Assembly (NCBI GenBank): GCA_016928525.1
Contig: JAFGKO010000340.1
Span: 1-26,102, forward strand
Source: Anaerolineales bacterium
GTDB taxonomy: Bacteria > Chloroflexota > Anaerolineae > Anaerolineales > Villigracilaceae
Length of the DNA stretch: 26,102 nt
Reading direction: 5' to 3'
Both the position numbers and the translations under genes were made by a program. Below, in pieces: positions 7,701 to 14,598 of the stretch. How positions within the stretch are numbered: position 1 is the first letter of the stretch; each line of letters begins with the position of its first letter. The notes under the pieces were generated by a model. It searched no databases and was not told the DNA's origin. It saw nothing but the letters and a program-made list of their open reading frames with translations.

Positions 7701-9561
7701 TTTCTTTTTCAAGCTCAGGCATTATACCTGTCTCCCAGGGAACAGTACCATCCCCCCGGTTCGTGCCTCGGAAAACGATCTCATCCTTATCTATGTCAAC
7801 TGCGACCGGCGCTCCAGACGCAGATCCGGCTACATAGACTATGGAATCCCAATCCTTTATCTTTTTATTTCCTGTCTCAAGAAGGGCATGGAACTTCCTG
7901 GCCTGCTCCAGATCCTTCTCCAATGGTTTTACCCATTTTCGATTACCCGTATTTGGGAATTTATCCCAGGCGTCGGCCTCTACAAAATTCCATGAACCAT
8001 CCTCATCCATTGGCAATAATTGCAGGACATCTGGGAAGCGCGCAATGACCTCCAGGAGTTGTTCTGCTGAATTCCTTATATCGAGCATGGCAAGCATTTG
8101 GTACGAGCGTGCGCTCAGCTCAAGGTCTGGGATGGCCTTTACATACGCTTCAGACAGAGGCCTGAAACCCTCTTCCCCCAGCTTTTCGGGGGCAAGCGTC
8201 AGGGCGTGCTTGATTATTTCCGCTGTCTTACGACTGGAGAAGTAGTTGAAGTGGTTGACATCTGATCCTTTATGGAAAAAATAGCGTCCTTCCTTGCGCG
8301 AAGGACCTCCAAACATTGCGGGCGTTTGCACCACCAGGTCGTGTTCGTCTGTATAGAACAGATCGGTAAAGAAGATTGCCAGGCGGCCTGCCAGGTCATT
8401 CTTCTCGATGTCTCCCGCCACCACGCTTAGATCAACGTTGACCTGCACATCCGGACGGTTGATCATCTTGATGAAGTTCGATTCCGGGTTCATGGCGGCC
8501 AGCCCGGGCATGGCTTCCGGATTAGCAATTTGTTTTTTCAGTTCAAGCAAAAGGTCCGTAATCACGCCGTATACGGTGCTCCCTCCCGGCGGTAGTAACT
8601 TTCCGATCACATTGACGATGACTTCCAGCCAGCGGTCGAGCCGTTTCGAAGCCAGGCTGGTTCCGCGCACCGGACAGGCTACCCGTACAAAGCGTTCCAC
8701 GCTGATTTTTTTCGTCCGTAATAGAGTGGAAAGCTCAGCCAGGTCATCTGCGATCCCCTTGTTATCAGCGAATAATTTCTGGTCGTCATCATCGAATGGG
8801 CTTTCTGAATCTTTTCTTCCGCTGCGACAAAGCAGTTCGCCGATCAGGCCGCCGCGCGAATGGGTGACCAGGTGCAGTTTTGCATTTGCGGGGAGTTGCT
8901 TGACCAGGTCGAGCGCGTTCTCAATGGGGCTTTGGGATAGGGTGTAATGGTCGTAACCAAATATCTGGTCGCCGTATTCCTGCTGCAGAAGCTTCCAGGT
9001 CTCTTGTCGTAAACTACCGAACCCGTTTGTCGTGCTCGAAAAGGTCCCATGGATGAATAAAAGAATTGCTGCACTCTCCTTCACTTTTGGTCGGTCGAGC
9101 TCCTTGCCGCGTTTATCGAGCCCTTTATCGAAACGATACAGGCCCGGTTCGGGCATGAGTTTTTTATCCCAGGTCTCAGCAAATTTCTCGGCAACTTTTT
9201 CAACGGGATCAAATTTGAGCACCCGCAAAGCCTTGAGCGCCCAGGAGGTGGCTCCACGAGAAGTATCACCTGTGGGAAGCTGCGATGGGATTTCAAGAAC
9301 GCCTGGCTCACCCCCGCGTGACAATTGATATTTGAAATCTCGTTCAAGCTCGGCTACGGTGACCCAACGATGGATATCTTCTTCGAAGATCAGCTCGACC
9401 ACGTCATCGTCATTTAAGCCTTTAATTTCCTGAGCGCTTGAGGAGGCGCGATCGGTCGAGAATTGAACTGCATCGGAAACCGAAAAATTATTTAAATCTT
9501 TGCCGAAATCGACATCTTTCAGGCCTTCATCACGATACCCCATAACCTTTATGGTTGTCAT
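4720..9561 (-). CDS. Giant lipase-like hydrolase / CHAT protease / helical-repeat protein
   Basis: A 1613-aa multidomain protein, probably a conflict or cell-suicide effector. Residues 160-450 form an alpha/beta hydrolase of the PGAP1/lipase kind: oxyanion HGTF (171-174), nucleophile elbow THSRGG (Ser235), candidate Asp408 in EHDLV and His437. Residues 600-640 carry a second LCAT-like GDGTVP...H motif. Residues 700-860 look like a Rossmann/macro-type fold similar to the N-terminus of M17 aminopeptidases (IIVGLG at 777-782); this is tentative. Residues 1000-1275 are a CHAT domain with His1123 in HLAGHG and Cys1172 in the INCCHLG motif, so the protease dyad looks intact. The remainder is a TPR-like helical tail. 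AAGGAG sits 5-6 bases before the ATG. No signal peptide is seen, so it is probably cytoplasmic. Known CHAT proteases in such loci are released by sensors; the partner here is unknown. Confidence 0.85.
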   Translation of the reverse strand: MTTIKVMGYRDEGLKDVDFGKDLNNFSVSDAVQFSTDRASSSAQEIKGLNDDDVVELIFEEDIHRWVTVAELERDFKYQLSRGGEPGVLEIPSQLPTGDTSRGATSWALKALRVLKFDPVEKVAEKFAETWDKKLMPEPGLYRFDKGLDKRGKELDRPKVKESAAILLFIHGTFSSTTNGFGSLRQETWKLLQQEYGDQIFGYDHYTLSQSPIENALDLVKQLPANAKLHLVTHSRGGLIGELLCRSGRKDSESPFDDDDQKLFADNKGIADDLAELSTLLRTKKISVERFVRVACPVRGTSLASKRLDRWLEVIVNVIGKLLPPGGSTVYGVITDLLLELKKQIANPEAMPGLAAMNPESNFIKMINRPDVQVNVDLSVVAGDIEKNDLAGRLAIFFTDLFYTDEHDLVVQTPAMFGGPSRKEGRYFFHKGSDVNHFNYFSSRKTAEIIKHALTLAPEKLGEEGFRPLSEAYVKAIPDLELSARSYQMLAMLDIRNSAEQLLEVIARFPDVLQLLPMDEDGSWNFVEADAWDKFPNTGNRKWVKPLEKDLEQARKFHALLETGNKKIKDWDSIVYVAGSASGAPVAVDIDKDEIVFRGTNRGDGTVPWETGIMPELEKERTYYMEVPHGDLANHKDSFAAIYDLLNEGATTRLLKTPPRFDRGQEDRYLLRDEGVEIYPSQLDLEATVLGATPVPHQAPSTKPVRVSVVHGNLSFCSNPVAVGHYEGDGLFSAEKALDHHLNGRLSARHTLGRYPGPEGTVEVVLNDKDKKPGGAIIVGLGKAGELSPHKLSNSFTNALREFGVKASENDIVGEDGELTLSTLLIGTGGNGLSVSNSVDAILSGVIQANRSFSQIVETQKGDSRHRYNLRIAEVQFVELFKDQAILAVKALRPFLDNEAFVVNPKLQSLQGGWKRMAYEEPPGWWNRIYIRAEEDGPGSLIFSVPTDRARSEESRLGVQRRNMDRLIVQAAKNPNWDQDLATALFELMIPNRIKGSFKDMQSVLFVVDKEAARIPWELLYDRRSGQDLPLVIQVGMIRQFSTFSFQDRVVDVKNKNVMVVGNPANTPEIFSNLPGAEQEANLVASKLEEAGFQVQRAIHTDSSYIMSHLFSKDYRVLHLAGHGVYEYKYKESIEAEPEVFTGMVLGDGVFLTANEIKKKTDIPELVFINCCHLGKLSSPKEEDKTPTYAYNDFAASLSRELIEMGVKAVIAAGWAVDDAAAMTFAEVFYEHLLKGYRFGDAVKAARVETYLLHKDRTNTWGAYQCYGDPDYRLVTKTQGNETRKEKFVDIDEAIVKINQQYEKAKTASTQGIEKIRIDLQNLSEGLEKENPSWLDDARLLEALGEAFGEAFWFEEAVRYYDRAIESGKSAADIKAIEQSANCHIRLAVQNFENDPKQYEKAKKTIHEQIKKLGQLMDTIGETPERLSMIGSGYKRLAQISSGKTLEGCDSALKDMEKFYDLAWKKKNSTYPLTNVLTARIVQMLRTSDPDTSKFPEIKKLIYVVSKTAEKDELNSPDDFWAKTGVTDVKLLDYLYKYLNSKQKTFSEKNHEKLVEEYKTAWAQYGSAREFNSIMEHYAFLVAVLRNVDTNKNLYNVLEKILNSLKSMYEEED

Positions 9562-9858
9562 TTTCTCTCCTTTTCAAGCGCTTGCGGCTGGTTTCCCAAG
9601 GCGGACCGGTGAATGTGCGCAAAAGTTAGTGCGATCGGTTAAATTCGAACAAAATATCCTGGCAAAGCTTCTTTCAGGATGGACACTGTTAGTTTAGGGG
9701 AAAATGGGTCAAATTACAAGCTTTTTTATCTACCCGCACAGCTTTCTTAAGTCGCGATTTTGATTTAAGTTCTTAATATGAACCGCTATACCCCTTCCGG
9801 GCACTTAGCCCGCAAGAAGCGCAAAGCTTTTTGTTTTTTTTCTTTAGAAGGCCTCTTT
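9562..9858. other. Gene-free stretch between the CHAT gene and the response regulator
   Basis: This 297-base stretch is AT-rich in its centre. It holds only a short CGGGC/GCCCG inverted repeat near 9798-9812 followed by T-runs on the plus strand. I see no open coding segment and no convincing promoter. Confidence 0.5.
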
Positions 9859-10488
9859 TTATTCTGGCTTCGTGTATTTCTTGAGTTGTTCGCGGATCTG
9901 GTCGAGCAGAAGCAGGATGTCGTCCCGTTCGCTGAGCGACTTATGAAAGGAGGCTTTCAGGGCCAGGGAGCCTGTGTCGGTCTGGTCTCCCAGCAGCAGC
10001 TCATCGCGGGCAATCTGTTTATTGAGCTGCGCCAGTTTTGCTTCGAGCCGGATGCGGTACCCTTCATAGAAATTGAATTCATCTAGTGGTTCGATCTCAA
10101 CGGGCAGGCCCTGTTTCAAGAGTTCCGAAATTGTGTTCAGGAACTCCTCCAGGTTAAGCGGCTTCTGGATGAAGTGTGTTGCGCCGACGTCGAATGCGAA
10201 TTCCCGGTCTTCGGGAGCAACATAGGTGGCCGTGATGAAAACCACCGGAATATCACGCGTTTCGGGGTTCAAGCGCAAGCGATGCACCAGTCCGAAGCCG
10301 TCCAATTTGGGCATCATAATGTCGGTGATGACAATCGCCGGGCGTTCCTTACGGATGACTTCCAGGCCTTCGTTGCCATTGCGAGCCGTGATCACACAAT
10401 ACCCACTGAATGTCAGCGTTGTATCCAGGAGTTTCAGGATATCGGGATCATCTTCTACAAGCAGTAGATAACCTGATTCTGTGTTCAT
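9859..10488 (-). CDS. Response regulator, receiver domain with coiled-coil tail
   Basis: A 209-aa protein. Residues 5-120 are a receiver domain with acidic pocket E12/D13/D14, phospho-acceptor Asp56 in ITDIMMPKLDG, Thr86 and Lys109 in QKPL, all intact. Residues 125-209 are highly charged and predicted helical, with heptad-like stretches and no DNA-binding or enzymatic motif, so output is probably through protein-protein contact. The ribosome site is weak (GAAAG before the ATG). No histidine kinase lies in the window. About 300 bases separate it from the CHAT gene, with no convincing promoter or terminator between them, so co-transcription with the CHAT gene cannot be excluded. Confidence 0.88.
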   Translation of the reverse strand: MNTESGYLLLVEDDPDILKLLDTTLTFSGYCVITARNGNEGLEVIRKERPAIVITDIMMPKLDGFGLVHRLRLNPETRDIPVVFITATYVAPEDREFAFDVGATHFIQKPLNLEEFLNTISELLKQGLPVEIEPLDEFNFYEGYRIRLEAKLAQLNKQIARDELLLGDQTDTGSLALKASFHKSLSERDDILLLLDQIREQLKKYTKPE

Positions 10489-10582
10489 ACTTTCATTCTA
10501 CAACCCTCTTGTCACTTTTGTATATTAAATTCATTGAATCCCGGAATCCATTTCTTTCCATCCAAAATCTTTGGCTCTTGCT

Positions 10583-10969
10583 TCAGGCTTTGTTATACAC
10601 CACCTGCGCCTTGACGGTGTAGCTGCCCAGCGTAAGCGGACTTTCCAAAGAATTCAGGAAATCCGCGCAACTGCTTGCTTCCTGTACAAGGATTTCATCC
10701 GGCAGTTCCAATTTATCGTCCAATAGCTGCGCATGTTTTTCATACAAAGGATCCCGGTTCCATTGCTCTTCCAGGAGATGGTCGATAGGTTTGAAGGCAA
10801 ACACATGCAAATCAGCCGCGATCATTCGATACCCCAGCAACCCGGAGGGGTTGAATTGGATGAAACCAATTTGAGCGCCGCTGGCCTGATCCACAAAAAG
10901 AACGCCGATGAGCGAGGCTTTGTCCCCTCCACCTGAGGCTGACTTTTTCTCGTTCGGTTTGTTGGCCAT
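10583..10969 (-). CDS. Hypothetical protein (128 aa)
   Basis: I do not recognise a family. The first 20 residues are hydrophilic and Lys/Gly/Ser-rich. The rest looks like a compact alpha/beta domain beginning ASLIGVLFVDQASGAQIGFIQF. I chose the ATG at 10969 (MANKPNEK) because AAGGAG ends 9 bases upstream; a longer frame to 11008 has no ribosome site. It lies 94 bases upstream of the response regulator on the same strand and downstream of the NUDIX gene, and may belong to the same transcript. No signal peptide or membrane segment is visible. Confidence 0.6.
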   Translation of the reverse strand: MANKPNEKKSASGGGDKASLIGVLFVDQASGAQIGFIQFNPSGLLGYRMIAADLHVFAFKPIDHLLEEQWNRDPLYEKHAQLLDDKLELPDEILVQEASSCADFLNSLESPLTLGSYTVKAQVVYNKA

Positions 10970-11121
10970 ATGATTCATCTCCTTGTTCTTGTCTTCTTCG
11001 CCTGACAATTGACAGTCACTTATGACTACTTCTCCAAATCATCCAAAAACATTTGTACCGCAAGTTTCTCCCCAGCCTGACTTGCCAGGAGATGGTAATG
11101 TGTGGGCATTCAATCGGTTGT

Positions 11122-11523
11122 TCAGCCTGTGGAGTTGACATAAGCGTTCAATATCTCATTATGCTGGAAGGCTAATGGAAGTTCGAGCGCCTGTCTAATA
11201 GAAAACCAGCGCATCTCTGTCACTTCTTCGGGATCGAATCTGGCATCTCCGTAAACAGGACCAGCGAACACAAGCACAACTTGGTGGATATCAGGCGGGA
11301 TAATTTCGTCAAAATAAGTGTAGAAGTTAGCTTCGAATTGCAGCCCGGTTTCCTCCTTTACTTCACGGATAACCGCATCTTTCACAGGTTCATTTTCTTC
11401 TATATGCCCCCCAGGGATACACCATTGCCCCTTGAAGGGTTCAATCGCCCGGAGGGTCAGCAGGATTTGTGTTTCCTTGTCAGCTTGCCTGGTAATAATA
11501 GCAGCGGCGGTAGATTGTGGCAT
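11122..11523 (-). CDS. NUDIX hydrolase (MutT-like)
   Basis: A 133-aa pyrophosphohydrolase. The Nudix box is perfect at residues 39-61: G39, five residues, E45, seven residues, then REVKEETGL (53-61), the metal-binding and catalytic helix. PGGH just before it and the beta strand ILLTLRA also fit. Length is that of a single-domain MutT/ADP-ribose type enzyme that cleaves nucleoside-diphosphate-linked compounds; the exact substrate cannot be inferred. AAGGA lies 8 bases before the ATG. It is the first gene of the leftward block, next to a gene remnant and opposite in direction to the STAND operon. Confidence 0.9.
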   Translation of the reverse strand: MPQSTAAAIITRQADKETQILLTLRAIEPFKGQWCIPGGHIEENEPVKDAVIREVKEETGLQFEANFYTYFDEIIPPDIHQVVLVFAGPVYGDARFDPEEVTEMRWFSIRQALELPLAFQHNEILNAYVNSTG

Positions 11524-11575
11524 GATTTTATCCTTTTATTTGCTAACCTGCTTCTTTTTGCAAGGGGCAACGAAA

Positions 11576-11734
11576 TTATAGCTCAATTGTATTCAACATC
11601 TCTTTCAACGCGGACAACTCTTCCATAGACAGGGTGACCCCTGTGCCCCGCCTCTCTCTAACCGCTGACCAGTTTCGCAGGTCATATTCTGGCTTCCTGT
11701 CATTCCAACTATCTGGTCGAAACCCTTGTTCCAC
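11576..11734 (-). pseudogene. Truncated, frameshifted copy of ydbC
   Basis: Read on the minus strand, this encodes SWNDRKPEYDLRNWS...VTLSMEELSALKEMLNTIEL and a stop, closely matching the C-terminal half of the intact PC4-like gene at 17716-17937. Just upstream the match continues in another frame (GWNKGFDQ against GWSKELNL), consistent with a one-base deletion where the intact gene reads ATCAGT. The first 20 or so codons are missing: homology stops at the palindrome starting at 11735. This is therefore a decayed paralogue, not a functional gene. Confidence 0.8.
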
Positions 11735-11775
11735 CCCGTGCCTTCGGCAACGCTAACCGGTGCCGAAGGCACGGG
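11735..11775. repeat. Perfect 15-bp inverted repeat
   Basis: CCCGTGCCTTCGGCA (11735-11749) and its exact complement (11761-11775) flank an 11-base loop. It sits precisely where the ydbC remnant loses its homology, which suggests a small palindromic insertion or a rearrangement point. No T-run follows in either direction, so it is not a typical terminator. Confidence 0.7.
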
Positions 11776-11845
11776 TGCAGGCAGGGAAAGCACGGATGAG
11801 GAGACTCGCCCGCTAACGTTTCGTTATTTTTAAAGACAAGATGCG

Positions 11846-11876
11846 TTGCCACTCTTATAGGTGATTATGCTATACT
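11846..11876 (+). promoter_or_regulatory. Probable promoter of the STAND/cyclase operon
   Basis: An extended -10 is visible: TGC followed by TATACT (11871-11876). A possible -35 TTGCCA (11846-11851) is 19 bases away, which is long but tolerable with an extended -10. The start would be about 10 bases before the ribosome site of the 149-aa gene. No other promoter is obvious before 16320, consistent with one operon. Confidence 0.45.
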
Positions 11877-11894
11877 ACGGAACAAGGAGAATCT

Positions 11895-12344
11895 ATGATT
11901 GACCCTGTTCAACTTCCATTGCTTCTAAAAGCCATCGATTTTGTTTTCGAGGAGGGACGCAAAATCCTGGAAGAGCGTCGTGAACGAAGAAAGATGAAAG
12001 ATGTCCCCCCTAAAAGCGAAGATTCAGAACCAGCGAAAGAACTTGTTTCCCCTGAGCCTGAAGATGGAAAAGAAATCAGGCAGGATCTACTTACCTCAAA
12101 AGTAGATGAACTATTGTGGCAAAACCACCAATCGGAAGTCCAGCATCTGGTCAAACTGCTGGAGACCTATTCCCACAATTATCATCTCGCCAGGGAGCAA
12201 TATGCAAAATGGGGAGACGCGCTTGTGCCTCCAATTATTGTTCACAACATGCAGGATGCGGAAAATTCAATGCTTGAAACCTTAAAACAGCTCGAAATTG
12301 TTCTGTCGAAAGTTTACAAAAAAGACATCAACCTGATCAAATAG
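11895..12344 (+). CDS. Small adaptor-like protein sharing a domain with the STAND NTPase
   Basis: A 149-aa protein of unknown family. Residues 1-33 form an amphipathic helix ending in a basic run (EERRERRK). Residues 35-65 are Pro/Glu/Ser-rich and probably a flexible linker. Residues 84-137 are helical and align with residues 11-62 of the next gene's product: the pattern HL..(L/M)(L/I)E....N.....E..AK(W/Y)G....P....N....E.......KQ(L/I)E.V is shared, with an ungapped first 24 residues and small gaps afterwards. AAGGAG precedes the ATG. The gene stops 8 bases before the STAND gene, whose ribosome site overlaps this stop codon, implying translational coupling. I infer an adaptor that binds the STAND protein through like-with-like domains. 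No catalytic motif is seen. Confidence 0.75.
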   Translation: MIDPVQLPLLLKAIDFVFEEGRKILEERRERRKMKDVPPKSEDSEPAKELVSPEPEDGKEIRQDLLTSKVDELLWQNHQSEVQHLVKLLETYSHNYHLAREQYAKWGDALVPPIIVHNMQDAENSMLETLKQLEIVLSKVYKKDINLIK

Positions 12345-12352
12345 GAAGCGGG

Positions 12353-14593
12353 GTGTGCAATATGAATAAGGCAGAAATTATGCACTTGGAAAGGATGATC
12401 GAATTACATAAACAAAACCTGTATGCTCTTGAGGAGATGCTGGCAAAATATGGCGCCGATAAACCCCTGCATCTCATCAACAGTGTTACGATGGAAAAGG
12501 AGGCAATCGCCCGATACAGCAAACAGATCGAGGGTGTTACATCAAGAACGAAGGAAGAGGAAAAATCAAAGATATTGGCAAACCTGCCAAGACGGCCCTA
12601 TTTTGTGGGGAGGGAGAGTGAATTAAGGGCAGTCATGCAATCTTTACAACCAAACAGTAGAACCTTTATTATAGGCATAGAAGGCATTGGAGGCGTGGGA
12701 AAATCCGCCCTTGCCATTGAGGTAAGCCATCGTTGCCTGGAAGATGACCTCTTTGAATCTGTTATTTGGATTTCAGCCAAGGAATCCATCCTGACGCTGC
12801 ATGGGATTGAACCGATCATCCCTGAAGCAAAATCTTTGTCGGATATTCTCATCGCAATTGGTACCAGTTTGGGGAATCCCACAATTGGGAACCTGTCGAT
12901 CCAGGATCAAATTAGAAGAGCCTATAACCTCCTGGCGGGACGTACTACACTCCTTATCCTTGATAATTTTGAATCCCTTTCAAAAACTGAGCAGTCGGAT
13001 ATTCTTGACTTTCTACGAAGAACGCCCGTCAACCTCAAAATCATCATTACATCGCGAGAGAGGGTTGCCGAAGGGCAAATCATTCGTTTACAAGGATTAT
13101 CTTTTGTAGAAAGCAATGCCCTGTTGGAGTGGGATGCCCAGCAAAAGAATATCCATCTTACCGCAGACCAGAATAAATACCTGGCTGACCTGACCGGAGG
13201 ACTTCCGCTGGCACTGCTCTGGGTCCAGGGGCAGATCGCTGTTCTGGGTTATTCGGTCACGCAGGTTTTAGACAAATTAAGCCTGGATGCGAATATACCT
13301 ATACTGCAATACTGTTTTAATCACAGTTGGAATCTATTGCGGCACATTAATGAGAAGAGACTTCTATTCGTTCTTGCGTTACAACCTGATGCGGTGTCGC
13401 GAGAAGCCCTGAAAGAAATTACAGAGATCGATGATGACGATAGTCTCGATATTGCAATCAGTGATCTGCTACAGTTGACGTTGATCGAACATGAGCCGGA
13501 CAAAGAATATTTTAGTATCCTGCCATTGACACGCAAATATATCCGTACGCAATTCGCCAGTGATCGAAATTTCATCAATCGGGCTGAACTAAAAACAGCT
13601 CAATATTATGTGAAGCTTTTGTCGAAAAAAAGCGGCTACAGGGAATGGAGGGGATATGACGAGTTGTTGCTGGACCGAAATAATATACTTGGCGCAGCTC
13701 AATGGTGCTATAAATCCATACAAAAAAAACAAACCCGCTCCGGCTCCCTAACAAAGAAAACCAGAAGCATCGCAGAAATTTTGATCCAGATAGGCGCCCA
13801 GTTCGGGAGCGTGCTGTGGCAACGGGCATACTGGTATGATCGCCTGACATTGGCCCATGCGGCTTTGAGTGCGGCAAGATTGTTATCGGACTGGAAATCC
13901 GTAAGCACATTTGCCAGGAATATATCCTGGATCTATTTCTATCAGGGTGACTATTTGAGAGCCTTGCAATGGGCCGAGGAAGCGTTATCAGCAACAAAAA
14001 TGACGGAAGATGAGCTCCTGATCGCTGCGGCAAACAGATCCCTGGGAACAGTTGAGCTGCGTCTCGGGAATTTTGAACATTCCGAGAAACTATTAAGGGA
14101 GGTTATTGAAACAAGTGCAAAATTTTCCAAGGACGACTATGGAATCTACAGTCAAGGATTTGCGCAATATGGTCTGGGCGATCTTGAATACGAGCGTGGA
14201 AACATCAAGAAGGCCAGGGAGTGGTATCAAAAGGCGTTGGATACCTGGAAGGATCCCATCCGTAAAGACCCGGTGCGGCATATTAGTTATGCGCTCAATG
14301 GCCTGGGCTTCGTTGCACTATCGGAAAAAAAGTTTGACGATGCAAAGCTTTATTTCATGGAGGCGATCCAGTCCGCGGAAGAGTTTGGAAGGGTCGATGA
14401 ACTTGCGCGTGCACAGCTTGGATTGGCATCTGTTTATTTTGAAACAGCCATTGACTTGAAAATGGCCTTGATACTCGTTAATGAAGCGATTGAGAGTTTT
14501 CAAAACCAGGGAATGCAATACGAGATTCAAAAAAGCCAGGCGCTTCGAGAAAAGATCCTGAACGCACAGACCGACTTGAAATCATCTCAATAA
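12353..14593 (+). CDS. STAND NTPase: helical N-domain, NB-ARC, TPR repeats
   Basis: A 746-aa signal-transducing NTPase of the NLR/NB-ARC type. Residues 5-62 are a helical domain also found in the preceding protein. The NB-ARC part follows FVGRESEL (84-91): P-loop GIGGVGKS (111-118), Walker B LLILDN (Asp204), sensor IIITSR (Arg235) and GLPLAL (283-288). Residues about 310-400 look like the winged-helix part of the module. From about 480 to 740 there are TPR-like helical pairs such as YFYQGDYLRALQWAEEAL and GLGDLEYERGNIKKAREWYQKAL, which usually sense a trigger. By family analogy it oligomerises on ligand binding and activates a partner, but it carries no effector domain itself. The start may be GTG 12353 (AGGA 6 bases upstream, my choice) or ATG 12362. 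Confidence 0.9.
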   Translation: MCNMNKAEIMHLERMIELHKQNLYALEEMLAKYGADKPLHLINSVTMEKEAIARYSKQIEGVTSRTKEEEKSKILANLPRRPYFVGRESELRAVMQSLQPNSRTFIIGIEGIGGVGKSALAIEVSHRCLEDDLFESVIWISAKESILTLHGIEPIIPEAKSLSDILIAIGTSLGNPTIGNLSIQDQIRRAYNLLAGRTTLLILDNFESLSKTEQSDILDFLRRTPVNLKIIITSRERVAEGQIIRLQGLSFVESNALLEWDAQQKNIHLTADQNKYLADLTGGLPLALLWVQGQIAVLGYSVTQVLDKLSLDANIPILQYCFNHSWNLLRHINEKRLLFVLALQPDAVSREALKEITEIDDDDSLDIAISDLLQLTLIEHEPDKEYFSILPLTRKYIRTQFASDRNFINRAELKTAQYYVKLLSKKSGYREWRGYDELLLDRNNILGAAQWCYKSIQKKQTRSGSLTKKTRSIAEILIQIGAQFGSVLWQRAYWYDRLTLAHAALSAARLLSDWKSVSTFARNISWIYFYQGDYLRALQWAEEALSATKMTEDELLIAAANRSLGTVELRLGNFEHSEKLLREVIETSAKFSKDDYGIYSQGFAQYGLGDLEYERGNIKKAREWYQKALDTWKDPIRKDPVRHISYALNGLGFVALSEKKFDDAKLYFMEAIQSAEEFGRVDELARAQLGLASVYFETAIDLKMALILVNEAIESFQNQGMQYEIQKSQALREKILNAQTDLKSSQ

Positions 14594-14598
14594 TAATA

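Noticed and set aside
11026..11109. A 27-codon minus-strand frame beginning MPTHYHLLASQ, which recalls the HxH motif of REP-type transposases
   Set aside because: No ribosome site, no further transposase motifs and too short to support. At most a remnant.
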